Program-made: the position numbers and the translations under genes
Notes under the pieces: model-generated
Databases searched by the model: none
What the model was told of the DNA's origin: nothing
Seen by the model: only the letters and a program-made list of their open reading frames with translations
Shown: piece by piece, positions 1-6,196 of the stretch
Layout: each line of letters begins with the position of its first letter
Position numbering within the stretch: position 1 is the first letter of the stretch
NCBI GenBank assembly: GCA_002424525.1
Contig: DIKJ01000108.1
Location: 1-6,196, forward strand
Source of the DNA: Bacteroidales bacterium UBA5621
Lineage (GTDB): Bacteria; Bacteroidota; Bacteroidia; Bacteroidales; VadinHA17
DNA length: 6,196 nucleotides
Direction of reading: 5' to 3'

Positions 1-136
1 AGAAATCTTCTCCAATCCAGGTCCTGTCATTCACCAGATCAAAATCATAATTGACCTCAACAGGTTGATGTCTGCACGAATTCAGGACCATTAAAATACC
101 TGCAACGATACTTATGCATCCGCTAAATGATCTCAT
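1..136 (-). CDS. N-terminus of a lipoprotein, possibly PhoD-like phosphatase (runs off left edge)
   Basis: From the ATG at 134-136, 45 complete codons are visible before the window ends. The product starts with a short basic/polar N-terminus, a hydrophobic segment (Ile-Ser-Ile-Val-Ala-Gly-Ile-Leu-Met-Val-Leu) and the lipobox Leu-Asn-Ser-Cys with Cys21 as the lipidated residue, so a membrane-anchored lipoprotein is expected. The mature part reads VEVNYDFDLVNDRTWIGEDF. The NDRTWIGEDF stretch recalls the start of alkaline phosphatase D/metallophosphoesterase-type proteins of Bacteroidetes and Planctomycetes, but this is recognition from a very short segment. The gene starts 42 bp after the DoxX-TIM stop and in the same reading frame, with no in-frame stop between; a TTG three codons upstream is an alternative start. 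No Shine-Dalgarno is visible. Lipoprotein assignment is good; the enzyme name is tentative. Confidence 0.62.
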   Translation of the reverse strand, partial: MRSFSGCISIVAGILMVLNSCRHQPVEVNYDFDLVNDRTWIGEDF

Positions 137-178
137 TATCAGCAAAGTTAAGTTGATAGAAAAGGACCTTCTGTCAGG

Positions 179-1774
179 TTATGTTATCCATGGCCTCGGG
201 CGCTCTTTAATCTGGTTCAAGGTATCCAGTGCAATGTTAATATCCTCAACTATTTGAAAATCATACATTCCCAGGCAGACAAAGTCGGCACCGTTATCGA
301 ATGCATACCTGAGTCCCACTTCGGGTTTGATGGCTCCGGCAGCCAGGACCTTGAAAGCGATCCACGGCTCCTTAAGGGTTCCCATGAAGCGGATGGTCTC
401 TTCCGGATCAAAATCAAACATATTGTCTTTCCATCCTGACTCAGGCTGAGCGGACCAGTAATTATGACTGTGGCAGGTCTTGACCCAGAAATCTGGTTTC
501 AGTCCATGTTCAACACAGACCTTTATGGCCTCTATCTTATGGGCACCAATACCGGCAGGCTTTCCATATCGCCGTATCTCATCAAGCCCCCTTCCAAGCA
601 GTTCCATACGCTGAGCAACCGTTCTTTTTTCGCGATCGTCCCAGTTCTCATCGGCCCAGCGGTCAGTGATCTCTCCCTGGCAATAAAGGGCATCGGAGTC
701 AACAGCCAGCGACATCGCAATCCCTTTCTGGAAGTCGAGGCCTATCCCGCAATCGGAAATAAACTTCATTTTACCGTGAAATTCCCGCTTGTATTTCTGA
801 AAAACCCGCCCAAGCTGGGGGTTGGTTATGATAGCGTTTACCCCGCATTTTTCAGCAAGCGCAAGGGTTTGCATAACCTTTTCGTCGGTATGATAGGTCT
901 TCACAAGTCTGGAGACATATATGAGGTCTCTCGCATGGGCCCATCCCCCGATAAGGTTCCCTCCCATGACTATCCGGCTGAGCTCAAATGTTGCAGGCTT
1001 ACCATCCTTGTCTGTGTACGGGATGGAAGCTTTTGGCACCTGTCCCTTAAGATCGGCAAGAGACGAGTAGTTAAAGGTCAGAAGGGTTTCGCTTGAATTT
1101 GCATCGATCCCGTCAACCTGAAGCAGCTTCTCCTCGAAACTATCCCATTTTCGTTTTCTGTAAAATGCATAAGCAAAGAGCCCGAGTGCGGGAACGGTTA
1201 TCAGATCTTTAATTGCCTCCCGCCGGTCCAGCTTCTTTTTACCATCCGGAAGCGAGTCAGGGACAGGCTTCCGGACCCTGATCTCTTTCCAGTTATTGTA
1301 AAGCCTGTCAAGTCCGAAATGATACTTAGAGGAGAGGAAAATAAATCCGGAAAGGACTAAAAACTCAATCAGGGTCTTATTTACCCACAGGTAGTTTCCC
1401 TCAACAGGTACTCCGACTGTATACCCTGAGACAGGCGGGTAGGCGACGAAATAAAAGAAAAGCATTATGGCTCCGGCCAGGCTCGCCCACCTTGTAAGTA
1501 ATCCCATAATCAGCCCGGCGCCTACAAGCATCATCCCATACATGTTCATAAAATCAACTATGCCGATAACTGCAGTGCTTTCTGCCATTGCATTGAACAG
1601 TGATCCGAAGATCCACTTAGATCCTGCCAGGTAGGGTGCCGACGACCAGGTTCCTCCAACAATCTTAACCAGTCCCTCATATAAAAAGTGCCATCCGATG
1701 GCAATCCTGACGATTGATACCAGCCATGGCAGTATCTGGTTGATTCCCGTTGCTGTGCTCTCTTTTGTTCTCAT
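179..1774 (-). CDS. DoxX-family membrane domain fused to a TIM-barrel (aldo/keto reductase-like) domain
   Basis: This 531-residue protein has two distinct parts. Residues 14-150 form a four-helix DoxX/DoxD-type membrane domain (helices near 14-36, 65-90, 93-112 and 127-148, with the typical RIAIGWHFLYEGLVK at 23-37). After a charged linker, LDRREAIKD (182-190) resembles a twin-arginine motif and precedes a hydrophobic stretch (191-205), perhaps a fifth membrane segment. Residues 257-531 look like a TIM barrel: SRIVMGGNLIGG (266-277), TDEKVMQTLALAEKCGVNAI (296-315), GIGAHKIEAIKVCVEHG (408-424), DFWVKTCHSHNYWS (428-441), AFKVLAAGAI (473-482) and GADFVCLGMYDFQIVED (495-511). The start resembles aldo/keto reductases, but the usual Asp-Thr-Ala...Tyr catalytic block is not seen after GVNAI. 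If four DoxX helices leave the linker in the cytoplasm, the barrel would be periplasmic. The reaction is unknown; a redox role is a guess. The ATG at 1774 follows an A-rich leader without Shine-Dalgarno. Confidence 0.85.
   Translation of the reverse strand: MRTKESTATGINQILPWLVSIVRIAIGWHFLYEGLVKIVGGTWSSAPYLAGSKWIFGSLFNAMAESTAVIGIVDFMNMYGMMLVGAGLIMGLLTRWASLAGAIMLFFYFVAYPPVSGYTVGVPVEGNYLWVNKTLIEFLVLSGFIFLSSKYHFGLDRLYNNWKEIRVRKPVPDSLPDGKKKLDRREAIKDLITVPALGLFAYAFYRKRKWDSFEEKLLQVDGIDANSSETLLTFNYSSLADLKGQVPKASIPYTDKDGKPATFELSRIVMGGNLIGGWAHARDLIYVSRLVKTYHTDEKVMQTLALAEKCGVNAIITNPQLGRVFQKYKREFHGKMKFISDCGIGLDFQKGIAMSLAVDSDALYCQGEITDRWADENWDDREKRTVAQRMELLGRGLDEIRRYGKPAGIGAHKIEAIKVCVEHGLKPDFWVKTCHSHNYWSAQPESGWKDNMFDFDPEETIRFMGTLKEPWIAFKVLAAGAIKPEVGLRYAFDNGADFVCLGMYDFQIVEDINIALDTLNQIKERPRPWIT
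1160..1228 (-). other. Internal twin-arginine-like signal/anchor within the DoxX-TIM protein
   Basis: These codons encode residues 183-205: Asp-Arg-Arg-Glu-Ala-Ile-Lys followed by a short hydrophobic run ending in Phe-Tyr. The pattern fits the Tat motif (S/T-R-R-x-F-L-K) in its paired arginines, a hydrophobic residue at the L position and the lysine, but has Asp for Ser and Ala for Phe. It sits between the membrane domain and the TIM barrel, where a topology switch would be needed to export the barrel. An Arg-Lys-Arg-Lys cluster (206-209) follows, which is unfavourable for simple export and lowers confidence. Confidence 0.45.
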
Positions 1775-1808
1775 TTCGTTCTTAATTAATATTACTGGTT
1801 CTCGGATC

Positions 1809-1888
1809 CTGATAACTGATTACTGATTACTGATTACTGATCACTGATTACTGATTACTGATTACTGATTACTGATTACTGATTACTG
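1809..1888. repeat. Tandem heptamer array, (CTGATTA) x 11
   Basis: On the plus strand there are eleven consecutive 7-bp units. Nine are exact CTGATTA (starts 1816, 1823, 1830, 1844, 1851, 1858, 1865, 1872, 1879) and two differ by one base (CTGATAA at 1809, CTGATCA at 1837), followed by a partial CTG at 1886-1888. In the same register the left flank looks like decayed units (ATTACTG 1791-1797, GTTCTCG 1798-1804, GATCCTG 1805-1811). The array fills most of the gap between the beta-helix and DoxX genes and supplies the beta-helix gene's last codon and TAA stop. Because 7 is not a multiple of 3, TAA recurs in all three minus-strand frames and TGA in all three plus-strand frames. There are no spacers, so it is not a CRISPR array. 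Confidence 0.97.
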
Positions 1889-4006
1889 GTGTCCGACCCT
1901 CACTGCTTCACTTCTTTCAACCACCTTCTCAAATTTCATTAACATTTCAGGGTCGGGTTCAGCCATAATCTTCCACTCGTCTGATCCAAAAACTCCGGCC
2001 TGCGAATAATCAAAAGGCTCGAATTTGATTTTCCTGATAACAGAATTATTTCTGAACCTGAAATCATATTGTGTCGGGTCTCTGAAAAGAGGATCGGCAA
2101 TTATTGAATTCCGGTCTTTACCTGTTCTTCTCCACTCTGAAAAACTCAGATCTCCAAATCTGATATCTTCCGTACGCGTATCCCAGAAGCAGTTCATATC
2201 GGAAACCAAATTGATCTTATGCCAGTTACTGCTTAAGAGAGTTCCTTTGTCATAATAAATGATATTATTCGTAAAAGAGAATGACCGGTGTTCCTCAACT
2301 CTCGTCGCCTGCAACTGGGCCCTGATATTAAAGGCAAATATGTTATTCCTGATTATATTCTCCTTTCCATAATGCTGGTGAAACCCTGAGCTTTTGCATG
2401 CATAAACCAGGTTATTCTCCATAATTATTCCATAGGAGCCTTCGTCGGTATATAGTCCCCACCCACCGTAGTCGAAAGAATATATATGATGAATCAGATT
2501 GTTTGCTACCCTTGTTCCTTCTGAAGCTCCAAGGGTATATACACCTCCCATGTCGCACAATTCACCCCAGCCAAGATGATGAATATGGTTGAACTCCACA
2601 ATATTTCTTTTAGACGGGCTCTCCGCATATCCCCAGACCCATCCAACCGATATTCCTGAATACCTCAGATTGGCTATTTCGTTATGAGTTAACTTATTAT
2701 CACTTGCATTAAAAATAATAATTCCTACTGCACATGGGAAAAGATGTCCGGCGTCCCTGATAATATTATTATCAACAATGATATTATTTGTTATCTCTGA
2801 TTTTTCGGAACGGATAACCGTTTCCCCTATTTTCACCCCGCCTGCACCAAGATCGTGCATATAGCTCTGAACGACATTGCAGTTACTGCAGGCTCTCCGG
2901 AACCAGAAAGCGTATTTGCCTGTATGCGCAATCTCACAATCCCTGAATGTAATATTCCTGGCAAAATCGAGATTTACTACAGCATCAACCGGTGCAGCAG
3001 CCTGTGCAGCCTCATTGCCTTTTTCAGGCATCCTGTAGCCTGATACCTTAAAAGCGACGCCCTCAAATTGAATATTCTCAACCGGTTTTCCTGTCGCCTC
3101 ATTACCTTTGAAAACAAGGAATTCATCTGTTACGGGTACAATAAAAGTGCTGTTCCAAAGATCTTCGCCCGCCCGGGGAACATAATAAAGGTTGCCTGTA
3201 GGTTCAAGGAACCACTCCCCCGGAGCATCGAGAGCTCCCTTGTAGTTCTCGACAAAATAACGTGTCTGTTTATCGAGAGGATTCCATGGTTTCATTCCGG
3301 TGCCTAATGTATATATTGCTGCCTCGGCAGGACTGTAATTATAAACAGGTTTCCTGGTATTGTCCCACTTGTGGTAGAAAGTTATTACGGCTCTCTCCAT
3401 TTCCTGCCGCGACATTCCGTTGAAGATCCCGGCGCCCGCACTGTCGAGGAAAATTTTCTGAACGGCGAGTTCAGGGGCACGACCGGTTCCTTTTTCCACA
3501 ACTGTCTCAGCCACATCGCTGATGAAAAGGAATCCTTCATTGGGAGTTCTTGCCCTCACCGCTCTTTTTCCGTTGACATACAGTTGTTCGAAATTCCACC
3601 CATAACGTGCAACTTCAGGCAGGTACATTCTCCATAGTTTTTCATTTACCCTCTCGAACCCCGCCAGCTTTAAACCGCCATAGAATACAGGTTTTTTGCC
3701 TGGCTCAGATTTATACACCACAGGAGTGGATGGAGTTCCCGAATCTTCATGGGTCAGAGTAAGAGGTTCTGACAGGAAGTATTCTCCTTCGAGTATAATT
3801 ATCTCGATGGGATTATTCTTAATGTTAACCGCTTTAAGCTCCCTGGCCCTGTTCCGCGCCCCCTCAAGTGTGGCAAGAGGTCGAAGCCGAGTTCCCGGGT
3901 TCATGTCGTTTCCTGCAGGGCCTACATAAATTACCTGACCACAGGCATAATCACGACCTGAAAGGAACCAGGCAAATATCATTAAAACCAACAATCCCTT
4001 TTTCAT
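1883..4006 (-). CDS. Secreted right-handed parallel beta-helix protein, GH141-like glycoside hydrolase
   Basis: This 707-residue protein begins with a signal peptide (Lys-Lys, a hydrophobic core at about 4-16, likely cleavage after Ala-Cys-Gly at 21-23), so it acts in the periplasm or outside the cell. The mature start, IYVGPAGNDMNPGT (26-39) followed by RPLATLEGARNRAR (42-55), is the usual opening of beta-helix carbohydrate enzymes. Residues 69-110 (LEGEYFLSEPLTLTHEDSGT, then PVVYKSEPGKKPVFYGG) resemble GH141 proteins such as Bacteroides BT1002. Coils from about 345 to 585 carry stacked asparagines (N407/408, 413/414, 442, 473, 502/503, 531/532, 554/555, 580/581). The most conserved-looking blocks are CDMGGVYTLG (484-493), GGWGLYTDEGS (514-524) and GFHQHYG (541-547); Asp485 and Asp521 are candidate catalytic acids. 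The C-terminus (ADPLFRDP, AGVFG) is also typical. The start gives a proper signal peptide. The last Gln codon and the TAA stop lie inside the heptamer array. A polysaccharide lyase or non-enzymatic beta-helix protein remains possible. Confidence 0.82.
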   Translation of the reverse strand: MKKGLLVLMIFAWFLSGRDYACGQVIYVGPAGNDMNPGTRLRPLATLEGARNRARELKAVNIKNNPIEIIILEGEYFLSEPLTLTHEDSGTPSTPVVYKSEPGKKPVFYGGLKLAGFERVNEKLWRMYLPEVARYGWNFEQLYVNGKRAVRARTPNEGFLFISDVAETVVEKGTGRAPELAVQKIFLDSAGAGIFNGMSRQEMERAVITFYHKWDNTRKPVYNYSPAEAAIYTLGTGMKPWNPLDKQTRYFVENYKGALDAPGEWFLEPTGNLYYVPRAGEDLWNSTFIVPVTDEFLVFKGNEATGKPVENIQFEGVAFKVSGYRMPEKGNEAAQAAAPVDAVVNLDFARNITFRDCEIAHTGKYAFWFRRACSNCNVVQSYMHDLGAGGVKIGETVIRSEKSEITNNIIVDNNIIRDAGHLFPCAVGIIIFNASDNKLTHNEIANLRYSGISVGWVWGYAESPSKRNIVEFNHIHHLGWGELCDMGGVYTLGASEGTRVANNLIHHIYSFDYGGWGLYTDEGSYGIIMENNLVYACKSSGFHQHYGKENIIRNNIFAFNIRAQLQATRVEEHRSFSFTNNIIYYDKGTLLSSNWHKINLVSDMNCFWDTRTEDIRFGDLSFSEWRRTGKDRNSIIADPLFRDPTQYDFRFRNNSVIRKIKFEPFDYSQAGVFGSDEWKIMAEPDPEMLMKFEKVVERSEAVRVGHQ

Positions 4007-4089
4007 ACTATCTTAGTATTAAGAAAAATATAAAAGTATCGTAAGTTCCTCATCTCTCTGAGTGATATTGCAGGAACATCCTGAAATTT
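4007..4089 (-). promoter_or_regulatory. Leader region with two overlapping, mutually exclusive inverted repeats
   Basis: This 83-bp gap separates the isomerase stop from the beta-helix gene start. Read on the minus strand, CAGGA-TGT-TCCTG (4083-4071) can form a 5-bp stem with a 3-nt loop. The same GTTCCT (4077-4072) can instead pair with AGGAAC at 4050-4045, giving a 6-bp stem with a 21-nt loop. The two stems cannot coexist. A T-rich tract follows at about 4035-4018, so a weak terminator or attenuator is conceivable. The stems are short and may be chance. TATATTTT (4032-4025) resembles the Bacteroidetes -7 box TAnnTTTG but lacks the final G, and no TTTG is seen at the -33 spacing. Confidence 0.22.
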
Positions 4090-5004
4090 TCAGATAATAT
4101 ATTGCGTCAGAAATCTCCTGGTAAGTACCAGGGCATTCTTTCTGTCGTCGAGTGAATTCTCAAAAGTCTTGTCTTCCACTTCAACACAAACTGGCCCGTC
4201 ATATCTGATATCATTCAACGCTGATACGAATGCCGACCAGTCAATGTCGCCCAGTCCGGGCAATTTTGGTGAATGAAATTCGATTGGAGCAGCCATTATG
4301 CCGACCTCATTGAGCTTGTCGCGGTATACCCTGGCATCCTTCAGATGGACATGGAATATTTTTTCCCTGAATTCATAAAGTGGTTTAACATAATCCATCT
4401 GCTGCCACAGAAGGTGGGAAGGATCATAATTCAGCCCGAAATAGTCGCTGTTGATCTCATTGAACATACGTCTCCAGATCCGGGGTGTTGTTGCCAGATT
4501 GTTTCCTCCCGGCCATTCATCATTTGTAAAGATCATAGGGCAGTTTTCGATACCTACCTTTACTTTCCTCTCTTCAGCATATTCTATAAGGGGTTTCCAG
4601 ACTATCCGGAATCTTTCAAAATTTTCATCCACCGATTTATTCTTGTCCCTTCCGATGAACGTGTTGATCTCGTTCACTCCCAGCAACGCTGAAGCGTCGA
4701 TCACTTTCTTAATATGCGACACATAGAAATTGCTTTTTTCCTCATCGGGATCGAGTGGATTCGGATAATATCCCAGTCCGGAGATCTCCACTCCCATATT
4801 GGCGAGATAGCTGTTAATGAGGGCGGCCTGTTCAGCATCGAGCGTATCCACATCGATATGGGTTACACCTGCATACCTTCTTTCGGCTTTGCCCATGGGC
4901 CAGCAGCAGACCTCTATACATTTGTACCCCTGCTCCGCTGCATAATCGATCAGGTCCTGCAGGGTGAGATCAGGTAAAATTGCACTAACAAATCCAAGTT
5001 TCAT
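4090..5004 (-). CDS. Sugar phosphate isomerase/epimerase-like TIM barrel (AP endonuclease 2 family)
   Basis: This 304-residue cytoplasmic protein has no signal peptide and spans one complete xylose-isomerase-like TIM barrel, the usual length for the family (IolE, IolI, tagatose 3-epimerase relatives). It begins [19 protein letters not shown], a typical first strand and helix. Likely divalent-metal ligands in family order are Glu153 (GIEN), Asp194 with His197 (NYDPSH), His220 (HVHLKD) and Glu275 (VEVED). The metal site therefore looks intact and the protein is probably an active isomerase or epimerase of a free or modified sugar. The substrate cannot be read from sequence; a role in keto-sugar or inositol-type metabolism is also possible, and DNA-repair endonuclease IV activity is unlikely. 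The ATG at 5004 lies 23 bp after the hexokinase stop with an A-rich leader and no clear Shine-Dalgarno. The stop is TGA at 4090-4092. The two genes probably share a transcript. Confidence 0.88.
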   Translation of the reverse strand: MKLGFVSAILPDLTLQDLIDYAAEQGYKCIEVCCWPMGKAERRYAGVTHIDVDTLDAEQAALINSYLANMGVEISGLGYYPNPLDPDEEKSNFYVSHIKKVIDASALLGVNEINTFIGRDKNKSVDENFERFRIVWKPLIEYAEERKVKVGIENCPMIFTNDEWPGGNNLATTPRIWRRMFNEINSDYFGLNYDPSHLLWQQMDYVKPLYEFREKIFHVHLKDARVYRDKLNEVGIMAAPIEFHSPKLPGLGDIDWSAFVSALNDIRYDGPVCVEVEDKTFENSLDDRKNALVLTRRFLTQYII

Positions 5005-5027
5005 CTCTGTTTCTTTGAGGTTGATTC

Positions 5028-6196
5028 CTACTCGACTAAAGCTGCAAGTGCCGCTCCAACCAGGCTTGATTGAGGAACTTCGGTAAACTCGACGTAACGT
5101 TTCCGTTTTCCGCTGAGGTAGTCCGAGAAATAATTCTCAAACCTCTCCTTAAGGTTATGCATCCTGTAAAAAGCGGTTCCTTCAATAGTCATCAGTATCG
5201 GGAGCTCTTCTGATTTTCCTTTGTCAGTTTTAAGAACAACGGCAGCAAGGTTTGCAGCCACCAGTTTTGCGGCACGGTCAATCAGGTTGTCAATTATTGT
5301 GACACAGTTGATCTCGTCCTCTTCAGACGATATACATTTGCCCAGCGGGTTAAGTTTACTCCCGTACATAGTGTCAAGGTTACTGGCATCTTCGGATGAA
5401 AGCTGAGACAATTCCAGGATCTGCCGGGCAGTCTCTTGTGTAAAGACATTATCTGCGGCAGCCCTTTTAAGTACGTGAAGAGAGAGGTTCCCGAGGTAAG
5501 CGCCGGAAATCATCTTTTCAAAAGCATAATTCCCGGGATTGGCAGTCGTGTTATCGAATTCAATGTCAAGTGCCGTACGGGGCGGATTGCCTAAATTACC
5601 TGACTCTATATTGATGATCTGGCTTTTTGCCGGATCAAGCCCGGGTTTCTTCAGAATGTTCCGGTTGCTTTCGATATAGCAGGTGTTGGTTCCCGTTCCG
5701 AGGATAAAACCAATAAATGAATCGTAAGTCTTACTGACCGAAGCGGACTTGCCTGCCAGAAGGGTGGCAACTGTGTCGTTCAGCAGTACAATCTTCTTAT
5801 CTGGCATCTCAAGAGCCTCCAGAAGGTTTTTCCCGATCAACTGCCCTATCACTCCAGGAGCACTCACTTCCTTACAGAACTGAAGAAGTATACCATCTTT
5901 GTCTGGCAGGATTTCAGTCGGATAGGAAAAGCAGAAACCGATCCTGTCGCATCTCACTGAGATGTGTCTGATAAAACCGGCAAGAGTCCGGAAGAATTCA
6001 TCCTTTGAGACCTCCCCATCCAGTCCGGGCATTCTCGCATTAACCATATCCCTTATCTCGAGTTCTCCTTTTTTACTGAAGATTACCTCTGCAGCCCTGA
6101 AGTTAGTACCCCCGGCATCTACTGCGACAACCGGGACCTCATAAAGGAACTCGTTGTCGGCTTCAATATATGTTGGTATCATCCGAAGAGAACTTT
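5028..6196 (-). CDS. Hexokinase, eukaryotic-type family (5' end probably outside window)
   Basis: This is an ATP-dependent hexokinase of the hexokinase-1/2 fold, expected in the cytoplasm, phosphorylating a hexose (glucose or related) at C6. Numbering from the ATG at 6182, it has the first phosphate loop DAGGTNFR (22-29), the sugar-binding FSYPTE (85-90), LLNDTVAT with the probable catalytic base Asp136, the second phosphate loop [11 protein letters not shown] (161-171), IESGNLG (192-198), [17 protein letters not shown] (215-231), [10 protein letters not shown] (333-342) and a C-terminal [12 protein letters not shown]. These match hexokinases rather than ROK glucokinases. The ATG at 6182 (384 aa) is doubtful as the start: Met-Ile-Pro-Thr-Tyr resembles the internal Met-Leu-Pro-Thr/Ser-Tyr/Phe of hexokinases, Bacteroides homologues are about 400 aa, and the frame stays open to the window edge (codons for S-S-L-R precede the ATG). 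The stop is TAG. It lies 23 bp upstream of the isomerase gene, suggesting an operon. The family call is secure; sugar specificity is not visible. Confidence 0.9.
   Translation of the reverse strand, partial: SSLRMIPTYIEADNEFLYEVPVVAVDAGGTNFRAAEVIFSKKGELEIRDMVNARMPGLDGEVSKDEFFRTLAGFIRHISVRCDRIGFCFSYPTEILPDKDGILLQFCKEVSAPGVIGQLIGKNLLEALEMPDKKIVLLNDTVATLLAGKSASVSKTYDSFIGFILGTGTNTCYIESNRNILKKPGLDPAKSQIINIESGNLGNPPRTALDIEFDNTTANPGNYAFEKMISGAYLGNLSLHVLKRAAADNVFTQETARQILELSQLSSEDASNLDTMYGSKLNPLGKCISSEEDEINCVTIIDNLIDRAAKLVAANLAAVVLKTDKGKSEELPILMTIEGTAFYRMHNLKERFENYFSDYLSGKRKRYVEFTEVPQSSLVGAALAALVE

Noticed and set aside
464..1096. A 210-codon open frame on the plus strand opposite the DoxX-TIM gene
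   Set aside because: It is antisense to a frame with clear domain motifs, and its translation shows no recognisable domain, signal or leader. It is a shadow of the real gene.
1809..1888. Heptamer array as a CRISPR array
   Set aside because: The 7-bp units are directly contiguous with no spacers, and no cas gene is present.
1775..1890. Heptamer array as a rho-independent terminator
   Set aside because: The unit CTGATTA is not self-complementary enough to form a stable GC-rich stem, and no U-run follows one.
1791..1890. ATTACTGGT at both 1791-1799 and 1882-1890 as a target-site duplication of an inserted element
   Set aside because: Seven of the nine bases are simply the array unit, so the match is expected from the repeat itself. 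No transposase or terminal inverted repeats lie between.
4025..4032. TATATTTT as a Bacteroidetes -7 promoter box for the beta-helix gene
   Set aside because: It matches TAnnTTTG in seven of eight positions, but the region is A/T-rich and no TTTG is seen at the expected -33 spacing.
4273..4726. Two overlapping plus-strand open frames (139 and 91 codons) opposite the isomerase gene
   Set aside because: They run antisense to an intact metal-binding TIM barrel and show no family-like motifs, so they are shadows.
4090..5004. DNA-repair endonuclease IV
   Set aside because: The metal-ligand pattern fits single-site sugar isomerases/epimerases, and the neighbouring genes are carbohydrate-related.

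Overview
The window reads as a piece of a Bacteroidetes (probably Bacteroidales or Marinilabiliales-like) genome. The evidence is moderate GC content, starts without a clear Shine-Dalgarno sequence, A/T-rich leaders, a lipoprotein signal peptide, a eukaryotic-type hexokinase of the kind known from Bacteroides, and a secreted beta-helix protein resembling glycoside hydrolase family GH141. The taxon is an inference from gene content; no marker gene is present.

All genes lie on the minus strand, so transcription runs from the right edge to the left. In order of transcription they are: a hexokinase, probably cut at its N-terminus by the window edge (5028-6196); an AP-endonuclease-2-type TIM-barrel sugar isomerase/epimerase (4090-5004), 23 bp after it; an 83-bp gap with two small overlapping inverted repeats (4007-4089); a secreted right-handed beta-helix protein, GH141-like (1883-4006); a 108-bp gap filled mainly by an 11-unit array of the heptamer CTGATTA, which also supplies that gene's stop codon (1809-1888); a fusion of a DoxX membrane domain, a twin-arginine-like hydrophobic segment and a TIM-barrel domain (179-1774); and the first 45 codons of a lipoprotein that runs off the left edge (1-136). 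No stretch longer than 300 bases lacks a gene.

A plausible reading is a carbohydrate-use cluster. The beta-helix enzyme would attack a glycan outside the cytoplasm, the TIM-barrel isomerase would interconvert a released sugar, and the hexokinase would phosphorylate a hexose for glycolysis. The DoxX-TIM fusion and the lipoprotein would act at the cell envelope. No SusC/SusD pair, sulfatase or regulator is visible here, so the substrate cannot be named. The most unusual items are the DoxX-TIM fusion with its internal Tat-like motif and the stop-codon-bearing heptamer array.
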